Source of the DNA: DASYHS01 sp035998295
Lineage (GTDB): Bacteria; Pseudomonadota; Alphaproteobacteria; Azospirillales; Azospirillaceae
NCBI RefSeq assembly: GCF_035998295.1
Contig: NZ_DASYHS010000068.1
Location: forward strand, 20,909 to 84,908
Reading direction: 5' to 3'
Length of the DNA: 64,000 nucleotides
Made by a program: the position numbers and the translations under genes. Shown one piece after another: positions 55,046-63,420 of this stretch (within the stretch, counting starts at the first letter, position 1; each line of letters begins with the position of its first letter). The notes beneath the pieces were generated by a model. It searched no databases, had not been told where the DNA came from, and worked only from the letters and a program-made list of their open reading frames with translations.

Positions 55046-57190
55046 ATGGAATCGCTGGCAAGCATCGATCGGACACGAAGCAAGTACCCGCGCAATCAAC
55101 GGGTGGACCGTATCTTTTCCGCGGTCGTGCGGCGATCTCCGGACCGGGCGGCGCTCGTCCACCAGGGGCGGGTGGTGACGTACGGGGAGCTCGATGCGGC
55201 CTCCGATCGCATCGCCGAGATGCTGTCGAGGGAGCACGCCGGTCACGACGGGCCGGTAGGACTTTGCATCGACCGGTCGCCGGCTGCCATCGCCGCGATG
55301 ATCGCCATCATGAAGGTCGGCCGGGCCTACCTGCCGCTCGACCGCGTCTATCCGGAAACCCGGCTGCGGCTGATGGTCGAGCACTCGGGCTGCCGGCTGA
55401 TCCTCTGCACCGACGAAACCAGGGAAATGTTCGCCGGGCAGGACTGCGCCCTGCACAGCCTGGACGGCGCGCAAGTCTTCTCATCCGCCGCCCCCGTCCA
55501 CCCGCCCCGTTCCGACCGCGGGGCGATGGTCCCCGCATACGTCATGTATACGTCCGGTTCGACGGGGATACCGAAGGGCGTCGTGGTCCCGCACCGAGCC
55601 ATCGCGCGGCTGGTCATCAACACGAACTACGTCACCATCACCGAGCACGACACCTTCCTGCAGCTGGCGCCGACGGCGTTCGACGCATCCACGTTCGAGA
55701 TCTGGGGGGCCCTTCTGAACGGCGCGCGCCTGGTCCTCTACGATCAGCCGGCGCTCGACCTCGACCGGCTGGGCGCGCTCATTCACGAGCATCAGGTCAC
55801 GGTACTCTGGTTGACGGCCGGCCTGTTCAACCAGGTCGTCGAGGCCGGCGTCGAGCTTCTTGCGCCGGTGCGCCAGCTGGTGGTGGGGGGCGACGTCCTG
55901 TCGCCGACGCATGTGCGCCGCACGATGGACGCGCACCCCCACTGCCAGGTCATAAACGGATACGGCCCGACCGAAGGCACGACGTTCAGCGTGTGCCACC
56001 GCATCCAGCGAAGCGACCTCGACCTGAAGTCGATCCCCATCGGCCGCCCCATAGCCAATACCCGAGTCCACATCCTCGATGCCGACCAGGCGCCGGCGGG
56101 AGCGGGCGAGATGGGCGAACTGTGGATCGGGGGCGACGGCCTGGCACTCGGCTACCTCGGCGATCCGGAGCTGACCAGGGACAAGTTCCGCCGGATCGTC
56201 GTCCATGGACGCACGGAACGCCTCTACAGGACGGGCGACCTGGTGCGCCTCAACGACCGCGACGAGATCGAATTCCACGGGCGCGTCGACCGGCAGCTGA
56301 AGGTCCGCGGTTTCCGGGTGGAGCCGCTGGAAATCGAGAACCGCCTTCTGCAGATCGACGGCGTGACGCACGCGGTCGTACTGGGGCGGCCCGGATCGAA
56401 CGGCGACATGCGGCTGGTCGCGTATCTCACCGGCCCCAGCGGGTCCATTCCTTCATCGACGGACCTGCGCCGCGCGCTCCTGCGCGTCCTGCCGACATAC
56501 ATGGTGCCGGATACCTTCGTCTTCCTCGACGCGATCCCGCTGACCGAGAACGGCAAGGTCGACCGGGCGAAGCTGCCGGCGCCGGACTGGCGCCCGCTGT
56601 CGGCCTTCTCCGCCGACGTCGCCAGGACCCCGCTGGAACGAGCGGTCGAGACCCTTCTGGCGGAGCTTCTCGGCCCGCGTCGTCCGCGTCGGCTGTCGGA
56701 CCCCGTACCCCTGCCGGACGAGGGCCCGGGCGACGGACAGGACCACGGAAAGGGCCAAGAAAAGGGCCAAGAAAAGGGCGGTCTCGCGCTGCTGCAGGAA
56801 CGGCTGCGCGCCCGCTTTCAGGTTTCGCTGGACAGCGAAGCCTTCACCCCCGGCCGCACGTCTGCTGCCGACATCGTCAACCACCTGCGAGAACAGCTGA
56901 ACTCAAGGAGAAGCATCATGAACGACCAAGTGCTCAGCCAGCCCGAAATGGAAAAAGTCGTCACCGAGGTCTGGAGGGAAGTCCTGGGCGCGGATGCGCC
57001 CGCCACGATCGGCCTCGACGACGAATTCTTCGACCTCGGCGGGACGTCCCTCTCGATGCTCAGCGTCGTCGCGAAGCTGTCGCAGCGCCTGGGCCGGAAG
57101 CTCCCCAGCGCCGTGGTCGCCGACGGCGCGACCGTCGCGGCCCTGGCCGCGAGCTGCCGCGAAGAGCTCAGCCGGGCCCACGCCGCCTGA
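55046..57190 (+). CDS. NRPS adenylation-carrier protein, valine-like specificity
   Basis: 714 residues. Adenylation domain about 15-510, with A3 YTSGSTGIPKGVV, A4 FDASTFEIW, A5 NGYGPTEGTT, A7 YRTGDL, A8 region GRVDRQLKVRGFRVE and A10 NGKVDRAKL. Aligning to the GrsA positions gives D213, A214, F217, W255, V279, G281, G305, T313, F314, K504, or DAFWVGGTFK, close to known valine codes. After a Lys/Gly/Gln repeat linker (562-579) and a degenerate region comes a full carrier domain (DDEFFDLGGTSL, Ser668). An AAGGAG and ATG inside the frame at 56905-56918 could start the carrier separately. It resembles SyrB1/CmaA (A-T) and should load the amino acid for halogenation. Confidence 0.92.
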   Translation: MESLASIDRTRSKYPRNQRVDRIFSAVVRRSPDRAALVHQGRVVTYGELDAASDRIAEMLSREHAGHDGPVGLCIDRSPAAIAAMIAIMKVGRAYLPLDRVYPETRLRLMVEHSGCRLILCTDETREMFAGQDCALHSLDGAQVFSSAAPVHPPRSDRGAMVPAYVMYTSGSTGIPKGVVVPHRAIARLVINTNYVTITEHDTFLQLAPTAFDASTFEIWGALLNGARLVLYDQPALDLDRLGALIHEHQVTVLWLTAGLFNQVVEAGVELLAPVRQLVVGGDVLSPTHVRRTMDAHPHCQVINGYGPTEGTTFSVCHRIQRSDLDLKSIPIGRPIANTRVHILDADQAPAGAGEMGELWIGGDGLALGYLGDPELTRDKFRRIVVHGRTERLYRTGDLVRLNDRDEIEFHGRVDRQLKVRGFRVEPLEIENRLLQIDGVTHAVVLGRPGSNGDMRLVAYLTGPSGSIPSSTDLRRALLRVLPTYMVPDTFVFLDAIPLTENGKVDRAKLPAPDWRPLSAFSADVARTPLERAVETLLAELLGPRRPRRLSDPVPLPDEGPGDGQDHGKGQEKGQEKGGLALLQERLRARFQVSLDSEAFTPGRTSAADIVNHLREQLNSRRSIMNDQVLSQPEMEKVVTEVWREVLGADAPATIGLDDEFFDLGGTSLSMLSVVAKLSQRLGRKLPSAVVADGATVAALAASCREELSRAHAA
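56749..56784 (+). repeat. 12-bp tandem repeat in the A-T linker
   Basis: AAAGGGCCAAGA at 56749-56760 is repeated at 56761-56772, with a partial copy after. It encodes the KGQEKGQEKG linker between the adenylation and carrier parts, so it changes linker length without breaking the frame. Confidence 0.8.
56905..56920 (+). promoter_or_regulatory. Internal ribosome site and ATG before the carrier domain
   Basis: AAGGAG (56905-56910) stands 7 nt before an in-frame ATG (56918-56920) that opens MNDQVLSQPEMEKVVTEVW. Initiation here would make a 90-residue free carrier protein ending at 57190. The site is as good as those before the other cluster genes. Confidence 0.6.
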
Positions 57191-57238
57191 GCCGCGAGGC
57201 CGGCAACGTCACACCCCAACCAGGTTAGGACGCATCAG

Positions 57239-58225
57239 ATGCAACAGACCAAGGCGCAGGCCGCACCGACCTTCTTCATGTCGGAGGAAGAGATCGCCGC
57301 CTTCCATCGCGACGGGGTCGCCGGCCCGTTCAAGCTCCTCGACCAGGACGAGATGAAGGAGCGGTGGAAGAGGGAACGCCCCAGGCTGTTCGACCGCTCG
57401 CATGCCGTCTATCCGGATGCGGAGCCCGGCAGCGGGGTCTACGACTACGACCGCCACCTGGACAACGAGTTCCTCGCCGAGCTCGTGTGCCGGCCGGAGA
57501 TCACCCATCGGCTGGCCGGCATTCTGGGCCCGGACGTCCTGTGCTGGCGCTCCGAGTTCTTCGTGAAATACCCCGGCGACGAGGCGACCGACTGGCACCA
57601 GGCCGATCACTTCGGCGGCGCGTCCGGCATCCCGCACATCCGCTGGCCGGGCAGCGTCGGTCTGAAACGAAGCGTGTCGGGCGAACAGAACGGCACCATG
57701 ACGGCCTGGATCGCCTTCACCGACGCCGACGAGGAGACGTCGTGCATGCGCTTCATTCCGGGAACGCGGCACGAACTGCACTACGACGAAATCCAGGGCA
57801 TGACGTACGAGCCGGACAAGAAGAACCAGCGGGTGATCGCGGGTGAGAAGCGCGGCTTCTTCGGCTACGACTGGCGGGAACTGAAGGTCGACCCGAACTT
57901 CGAGCCGGACGAGTCCAAGGCATTCTCCGCCCCGTGCAAGGCCGGCGAGTTCATGCTGTTCTGGTCGACGACGATGCACGCGTCGCACCCGCATCTCGGC
58001 AAGGGACGCCCCTACCGCCTCGCGTTCGCCCCGCGCTACGTGCCGACCAGCGTCACCATCTACGAGGACATGAAGGAGACGGGGACGGTGACCGAGTTCG
58101 GGGGAACGTTCCCGCTGGACAAGTACGGCTCCGTCCTTGTCTCGGGCCGGAACGACCATCCCCATCATCGCATCGCCGAGCGCACCACGCGCGGGGTCCC
58201 CTTCGTCAACCACAACCCGCGGTGA
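57239..58225 (+). CDS. Fe(II)/2-oxoglutarate halogenase, SyrB2 type (1)
   Basis: 328 residues. The iron site reads TDWHQADHF with H120-Q121-A122: Ala replaces the Asp or Glu of the hydroxylase triad, leaving a site for chloride. The second His is H247 (TTMHASHP) and the 2-oxoglutarate Arg is R266 (PRYVPTS), 19 residues after, the same spacing as in SyrB2. The Phe-Phe-X-Lys-Tyr-Pro-Gly-Asp and DYDRHLDNEF segments are typical of the chlorinating-enzyme family. It should act on the carrier-bound amino acid. A second, 60%-like copy follows 33 bp later. Confidence 0.93.
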   Translation: MQQTKAQAAPTFFMSEEEIAAFHRDGVAGPFKLLDQDEMKERWKRERPRLFDRSHAVYPDAEPGSGVYDYDRHLDNEFLAELVCRPEITHRLAGILGPDVLCWRSEFFVKYPGDEATDWHQADHFGGASGIPHIRWPGSVGLKRSVSGEQNGTMTAWIAFTDADEETSCMRFIPGTRHELHYDEIQGMTYEPDKKNQRVIAGEKRGFFGYDWRELKVDPNFEPDESKAFSAPCKAGEFMLFWSTTMHASHPHLGKGRPYRLAFAPRYVPTSVTIYEDMKETGTVTEFGGTFPLDKYGSVLVSGRNDHPHHRIAERTTRGVPFVNHNPR

Positions 58226-58258
58226 GGGAGCCGTCCCCAGCGGGGCGGATTACCGGCC

Positions 58259-59218
58259 ATGATTGATTTGGCAAGCGATCGGCAGGGGTTCCACCTGTCC
58301 CCGGAAGAGGTCGAACTGTTCCACACCCGGGGCTACCTGGGCCCGTACGACCTCTTCGGACAAGACGAAATGAAGGCGCACTGGCGGCGGGAGAGGCTGC
58401 GGCTGTTCGACCGGAGCCGGGCTCCCTATCCCGACGCCCAGCCCGGTTCGGGCATCTACGACTACGACCGCCACTTCGACATCGACTTCCTGTCGGACGT
58501 CGTGGTGCGGCCCGAGCTGGTCCATCGGATGATGTCGCTGCTCGGCCCGGACGTGATCTGCTGGCGCACGGAGTTCTTCCCCAAGTACCCCGGCGACGAA
58601 GGGACCGACTGGCACCAGGCGGATACGTTCGGGGGAGCCGACGGCATCCCGCATCTGATCTGGCCGGAAGGCTCCGACTTCGGCGGCGCGGTGACGGCGT
58701 GGATCGCGTTCACGGACGCCACCGAAGAAACGGGCTGCATGCAGTTCATTCCCGGCACGCAGCGGACGATGTACTACGACGAGAGCAAGGGGATGCATTA
58801 CGACCTGGAGCGCGTCAACAAGAAGGAGGTGAACGGCGTCCTTCGCGGCTTCTTCGGCTATGACTGGCGCGAGATCCAGAAAGATCCGGACTGGATACCG
58901 GACGAGTCGAAAGCCGTCTCCGTCCCGTGCAAGGCGGGGCAGTTCCTGATCTTCCCTTCGACCCTGATGCATGCCTCGCTCCCGCATCAGGGAAAGAGCA
59001 GGGAGCCGCGCATCGCGTGGACCTGCCGCTACGTGCCGACCTCGGTCTCCGTCTACGAGCGGATGCGGGAGACGAATGTCGTGCATGAGCTCGGAGGTTC
59101 CTTCTCGCTCGACAACTACGGCGTCGTGCTGGTCGCCGGCCGGGACGAGCACGGCCGAAACAAGGTCCGGGAACGCACGATGACGGGCAAGCCGTTCGTC
59201 AATCAGGTCCCGAGGTGA
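58259..59218 (+). CDS. Fe(II)/2-oxoglutarate halogenase, SyrB2 type (2)
   Basis: 319 residues, plainly homologous to the preceding enzyme. The triad variant is H119-Q120-A121 in TDWHQADTF, the second His is H238 (LMHASLPHQG) and the Arg is R257. It lacks a 10-residue insertion present in halogenase 1 near 140. The divergence between the two suggests different substrates or successive chlorinations, as in BarB1/BarB2 and CytC3 systems. A terminator follows 3 bp after the stop. Confidence 0.93.
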   Translation: MIDLASDRQGFHLSPEEVELFHTRGYLGPYDLFGQDEMKAHWRRERLRLFDRSRAPYPDAQPGSGIYDYDRHFDIDFLSDVVVRPELVHRMMSLLGPDVICWRTEFFPKYPGDEGTDWHQADTFGGADGIPHLIWPEGSDFGGAVTAWIAFTDATEETGCMQFIPGTQRTMYYDESKGMHYDLERVNKKEVNGVLRGFFGYDWREIQKDPDWIPDESKAVSVPCKAGQFLIFPSTLMHASLPHQGKSREPRIAWTCRYVPTSVSVYERMRETNVVHELGGSFSLDNYGVVLVAGRDEHGRNKVRERTMTGKPFVNQVPR

Positions 59219-59221
59219 GCC

Positions 59222-59263
59222 GGGCCGGCGCCTTCGTCACGCGAGGCGCCGGCCCTTTTTTTT
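59222..59263 (+). terminator. Factor-independent terminator inside the NRPS cluster
   Basis: Perfect 11-bp stem GGGCCGGCGCC (59222-59232) with GGCGCCGGCCC (59245-59255), 12-nt loop, then eight T (59256-59263). It is the clearest intrinsic terminator in the window and sits directly before the transferase gene. Confidence 0.9.
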
Positions 59264-59282
59264 CGTGAGTGGGGGCGGAGTG

Positions 59283-60566
59283 ATGACCAGCAGTGCTCGT
59301 TTCGCGGCGTCGATGGCCGCGGCAATCGACGAGATCGCCGCCCGCGACGGCGGATACCTTTCGCGGTTCGGCCTGCCGTGGCCGGACGCCGACCACCTGC
59401 TCGAACGCTACCGCGCGGAGCTGGCCGACACCGGTTGGAGCCCATCCATGCTGACGGCCGCGCTCGCCTCCGGCCGTGAACGGGCGAGCCGGGACGCCCG
59501 CGTCGTCGAGCCCGACGGACGGCACGCGCTGGCGGACTGGATCGGCCTGTCGTCCGTGGACGCCTACTGCATGGAGGAGGGGAGCCTCGCCGCGGCACCG
59601 GTCGATCCGGCCAGCCTCCGCACCCGTCTTTCGTCCGGCTTCGACTACGTCGAGGCACCGGGCGGTCACGGCGCGTTCGTCGCGAAGAGCGGCGATACGC
59701 CCCTGCTGCTGCTCAATGCGACGGGCGTTCCGCTGGCCGTGTGGCGCCAGCTGATATTCGACCGGTCGCATCCCTTCAAGCTCGTCATCCCCAACAGGGG
59801 ACAGTCGAGCATCCTCGACGGCGGCCTCGATACCTTCCTGGACATCGAGGGCGAGGCGTCGGGAACGCTGGCCGCCGTCACGCAGGCCGGCATCCGGGAC
59901 TTTCACATCCTGGCATGGTGCAACGGCGCGCGGCTGGCGCTCGAGGTCGGCCGCCGCGCCGGCGGGCTCGCGCGTTCGATGGCATTGCTGTCGCCGATGT
60001 TCAAGGGAACGGCGGACGTGCCGGCGGCACTGTCGCGCTACGAACGGGACCTGCAATCCCTCCTGGACGTCGTCCTGGCCAATCCCGACTACGCCGAGCA
60101 GTTCATCCGGCACGTTCCGGGGATGGCGGCGCCCGTCGAGTGGGGGAAGCTCCCCCCCGACGACGGCAGGCACGTGGAGGTCCTGCTCGGGCTGCCCCGC
60201 GACGTCGACCGCATGGCGTTGCTTCAGCCGTTGCTGAGCCCGTCGTCGATGGCCAACGTGGCCAGGCGGGTCGCCAGCGACGAGCGGCAGCCGACGCTGC
60301 AGGTGCTCGACAGGCTGACGATCCCGCTGTTCGTGCTGCTCGGCAGCCACGACAACATCATCAGCAATCGGGCCGTCCTGAACGTGCTCTCCCGCAGCAC
60401 GTCCCAGGCTTGCGTGATGCGGCTCCACGGTGCCGGGCACTACCTGCACGACCTTCAATACGGCTATCTCCGCCATTCCCTGACGCACTGGACCGCCACC
60501 TTGAAGGCGCCGCCGTCGACGGCGCGCCTCCAGCACGTCCGACCACCTTTTCCGGAGGACACGTAG
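59283..60566 (+). CDS. SyrC/CmaE-type aminoacyl transferase (alpha/beta hydrolase, Cys nucleophile)
   Basis: 427 residues from ATG 59283; GTG 59265 and GTG 59280 are alternatives. The nucleophile elbow is LAWCNGARLAL (C213), followed by a catalytic Asp in LLGSHDNIIS and His in GAGHYLHDLQ. A Cys in the elbow in place of Ser is the mark of SyrC and CmaE, which shuttle an aminoacyl group between carrier proteins. The neighbouring A-T protein, halogenases and stand-alone carrier match the CmaA/B/E/D order. Its start lies 20 bp past the terminator T tract. Confidence 0.88.
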   Translation: MTSSARFAASMAAAIDEIAARDGGYLSRFGLPWPDADHLLERYRAELADTGWSPSMLTAALASGRERASRDARVVEPDGRHALADWIGLSSVDAYCMEEGSLAAAPVDPASLRTRLSSGFDYVEAPGGHGAFVAKSGDTPLLLLNATGVPLAVWRQLIFDRSHPFKLVIPNRGQSSILDGGLDTFLDIEGEASGTLAAVTQAGIRDFHILAWCNGARLALEVGRRAGGLARSMALLSPMFKGTADVPAALSRYERDLQSLLDVVLANPDYAEQFIRHVPGMAAPVEWGKLPPDDGRHVEVLLGLPRDVDRMALLQPLLSPSSMANVARRVASDERQPTLQVLDRLTIPLFVLLGSHDNIISNRAVLNVLSRSTSQACVMRLHGAGHYLHDLQYGYLRHSLTHWTATLKAPPSTARLQHVRPPFPEDT

Positions 60567-60833
60567 ATGACCGACCTTCCGACCGTTTTGGCCCAGCTGA
60601 CGACCTGGTGGTGCGAAATCCTGGACCGGAGCGACGTCGCCGCGGGTGACAATTTTCTCGAGCAGGGCGGCCAGTCCATGCAGATCGTCGTCCTGCTGGG
60701 GCATATCGAGGCCCGCTTCGGGGTGACTATCGGTTTCGGCGAGTTCCTCGAATGCCAGACCATGGAACAGCTTGCCGAGCGGATACTGGAGCGCCATCGG
60801 GAGGCATCGGCCTCCGCATCGCTGATCGTGTGA
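60567..60833 (+). CDS. Stand-alone peptidyl carrier protein
   Basis: 88 residues, starting directly after the transferase stop. The phosphopantetheine site is DNFLEQGGQSMQIVVLL (S37). It matches the CmaD role: the acceptor of the tailored aminoacyl group from the transferase, or the partner of the docking condensation enzyme that follows 20 bp later. Confidence 0.92.
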   Translation: MTDLPTVLAQLTTWWCEILDRSDVAAGDNFLEQGGQSMQIVVLLGHIEARFGVTIGFGEFLECQTMEQLAERILERHREASASASLIV

Positions 60834-60853
60834 AGGCATTGGAGCCGCAAAGC

Positions 60854-62362
60854 ATGGATGCCCCGGAGGAGCGAGAGGACTGCGCCCGCTACCTGGACGA
60901 CCTCAGGAAGCGAGGCATCGCCGTACGGCTCGACCCGGCCGGCCTGAAGTGCACGGCGGACCGCGGGTCCGTGCCCCCCGACGTCGTGGAGGACCTCAGG
61001 AGGCGCCGGCCCGCACTCGTCCGCTACCTGGAAAGCCGCCCGTCCGCCGCCAGCGAACTCGTCCGGCAGCCATGCACCGGCACCGTCCCGCTGGGCAAAG
61101 GCCAGGCGACCAGGCTCGCATGGGCACGGCGCGCGCTTGCGGACGGGCTACCGGCCCTTTACGCCGTCGGCCTGGTCGAGCTGGAGGAACCCGTCGATAC
61201 GGGGCGCCTTTTCCGCGCCTTGAGGGCGCTATACGCGCGGCACCTCATCTTCGGCGCCCGCCTCTCCTCCTCCAGCGACGGCTGGCACTACCGGACAGGA
61301 ACCGATGCCGGGGATCCCGACTCTTCCGCACGCGCGGCCGGCGTGCCCGTCCCCGTGGCCCCAGGCGCGCTCGGCGCCGCGCTCAGGGGTTTCCTCGCGG
61401 CACCCCTTGCGCCCGAGGACGCCCCGCTTGCCCGCGTGAAGGTGTTCGCGCCGGGAAATTCCCGGGCGGTGGTGGCTTTCTGGCTGAACCCTCTCTTTGC
61501 GGACGCCTGGTCGACATGGGTGCTGAAGACCGACTTCCTGCGGGCCTACCGCACGCCGGACACGGACATCGGCCCGCCTCCCCTGCAGTTCAGCGACTAC
61601 ATACTGTGGAAGATCGACAACGACCGGTTCGTCGAAGAGCGCCAGATACCGTTCTGGCGAGACGCGCTGCATGGCTGGCCCGCCCACGATCCCGGGAGCC
61701 CGCAGGAGGACGGCCATCGCACCGAGGGCAAGGCGACTTTCTTCACGCTTGCTCCCGACCTGTGCCGGGACTTGCGCGAGGTGTGCCGGCTTCACAGAAC
61801 GACGCCCTTTTCCGCCCTGTTCGCGCTGTTCCAGATCCTCGTGGGAACTCTGCGCAGCCGGAACGACGTGGTTACGGGCGTCGTCGGCGGGCGGGCGATG
61901 CCGGCACTCCGCGATGCGGTGGCGTTCTGCGCGAACTACGTTCCCATCCGGACCAGGCTTCATCCGGAGCTGTCGTATCTGGACCTGTTCCTGTCGGTCC
62001 AGAAATCCTGCGCGGCGGCGAACGAGCACTCATACCCACATGCGGAAGACCTCTGCCATGTCCTGGAGACGGGGCGGGCCCTGGGTTCCGCCCAGTTCCA
62101 TTTCAATCCCCTGCCCGTGACCGGCCAGTTCAGCGCCCGCGACTGCTACAGGGAATGGAAGAGACTTTCCGGATGCCTGCGCAGGTTCGCCGCCGACGAA
62201 GACGTGCGGATGACAGTGCTCGACGACGGTGGCAGCCGGATATACGTCGTGCTGTCGACGCGCGAGGATGCGAGGCCCCCCGGCGCGGGCACGCTGGCGG
62301 CCCGCTACGGACAGCTTGTTGAAATGGCGGCGAAGGATCCATTCGCACGTTGCGCATCTTGA
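60854..62362 (+). CDS. Condensation-domain protein with TubC-like docking segment
   Basis: 502 residues from ATG 60854, GGAG upstream. Residues 10-62 (LDDLRKRGIAVRLDPAGLKCTADRGSVPPDVVEDLRR) resemble the TubC_N docking domain, and about 75-495 a condensation domain with LQFSDYILWKI and FCANYVPIRTRL. The core HHxxxDG motif is replaced by N212-P-L-F-A-D-A (LNPLFADAW), with the catalytic His absent. Such degeneracy is typical of non-canonical or non-acylating C domains. Its substrate and even its catalytic role are therefore open. Confidence 0.85.
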   Translation: MDAPEEREDCARYLDDLRKRGIAVRLDPAGLKCTADRGSVPPDVVEDLRRRRPALVRYLESRPSAASELVRQPCTGTVPLGKGQATRLAWARRALADGLPALYAVGLVELEEPVDTGRLFRALRALYARHLIFGARLSSSSDGWHYRTGTDAGDPDSSARAAGVPVPVAPGALGAALRGFLAAPLAPEDAPLARVKVFAPGNSRAVVAFWLNPLFADAWSTWVLKTDFLRAYRTPDTDIGPPPLQFSDYILWKIDNDRFVEERQIPFWRDALHGWPAHDPGSPQEDGHRTEGKATFFTLAPDLCRDLREVCRLHRTTPFSALFALFQILVGTLRSRNDVVTGVVGGRAMPALRDAVAFCANYVPIRTRLHPELSYLDLFLSVQKSCAAANEHSYPHAEDLCHVLETGRALGSAQFHFNPLPVTGQFSARDCYREWKRLSGCLRRFAADEDVRMTVLDDGGSRIYVVLSTREDARPPGAGTLAARYGQLVEMAAKDPFARCAS

Positions 62363-62477
62363 AGAAACTTCGATCGCGCTCACAGGAGCGTGCTACGGTT
62401 GCAATGTAAGCACGAAGGGCCGCGCCGCGCCGGTCGGGCGGGTGCCGGGACGGCCGCTTGGAACCAGGGGGACAGGG

Positions 62478-63410
62478 ATGGAGAACAGGCTTGGAATCGG
62501 CGAGGTTCTGCTGCTCGTCGCCGTGGCGCTGATCTGGGGCTTCAACTTCGTGATGCTCAAGGTCGGCCTGGACGACATGCCTCCCTTTCTCTTCAATGCC
62601 CTCCGGTTCGCGATCGTCATTCCCTGCATCCTGTTCATCCCGAAGCCGGATCTTTCCTGGAGCCGGCTCATCCAGTTGGGAATCGTCTTCGGCGTCCTCC
62701 TCTTCGGGCTGCTCCTGTTGGGGATGTATCTCGGCGTGCCTGCGGGCCTGGCCTCGCTCATCATGCAGACGCAGGTCTTCTTCACGGTCCTGCTCGGGAT
62801 GGTCCTGCTGGCGGAGCGGCCGAGCTGGCTGAGGTGGCTGGCCATGCTGATCGGGTTCTCCGGGATCGCGATCATCGGCTACAGCATGATCGAACCCTCT
62901 TCCTTCGAAGCCAAGGCGACCGCTTTCCTGTCCGTCGTCGGCGCGGCGTTCTGCTGGGGCATCGCGAACATCATGATGAAGCGGATGACCTCGGCCGGCA
63001 TGCAGAGCGTCATGGTCTGGCTGTCGCTGGTGCCGCCATTGCCGCTCTACGCGATGTCGTTAATCATGGACGGCCAGCCCAGGATAACGTCGGCACTGGT
63101 GAACCTGAGCTGGGTGGGCGTGATCGCGGTGATCTACACCGGGCTCATCTCGACCGCCCTGGCCTACGGCATCTGGGGAACGATGCTGAAGCGGCATTCG
63201 ACGGCGGTCGTGACGCCGTTCGCGCTGCTCGTGCCGGTCTTCGGCTTCTCGCTGTCGGCGATTTTCCTGGGTGAGGAATATTCCGTGCTTCAGATGACGG
63301 CCGCCGGCGTCGTGACCGCGGGGCTGGCCCTGAACGTCGCGGCTCCCTACCTGCAGCAGAGCCGGTTCCTGCCCCGCAAGAAGGCGCCGGTCCGGGCCGG
63401 GCCGGTCTAG
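62478..63410 (+). CDS. EamA/DMT exporter of the NRPS cluster
   Basis: 310 residues, ten helices in two EamA repeats (ALIWGFNFVMLKVGLDDMPPF; AAFCWGIANIMMKRMTSAG). The placement inside the cluster suggests export of the product or self-protection. Start ATG 62478, 116 bp after the condensation gene. Confidence 0.9.
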   Translation: MENRLGIGEVLLLVAVALIWGFNFVMLKVGLDDMPPFLFNALRFAIVIPCILFIPKPDLSWSRLIQLGIVFGVLLFGLLLLGMYLGVPAGLASLIMQTQVFFTVLLGMVLLAERPSWLRWLAMLIGFSGIAIIGYSMIEPSSFEAKATAFLSVVGAAFCWGIANIMMKRMTSAGMQSVMVWLSLVPPLPLYAMSLIMDGQPRITSALVNLSWVGVIAVIYTGLISTALAYGIWGTMLKRHSTAVVTPFALLVPVFGFSLSAIFLGEEYSVLQMTAAGVVTAGLALNVAAPYLQQSRFLPRKKAPVRAGPV

Positions 63411-63420
63411 AGGACATCTC

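Noticed and set aside
57590..57620. Asp after HQA taken as the metal ligand of a hydroxylase
   Set aside because: The facial triad uses His-X-Asp with one residue between; here that position is Ala, and the Asp comes one later.
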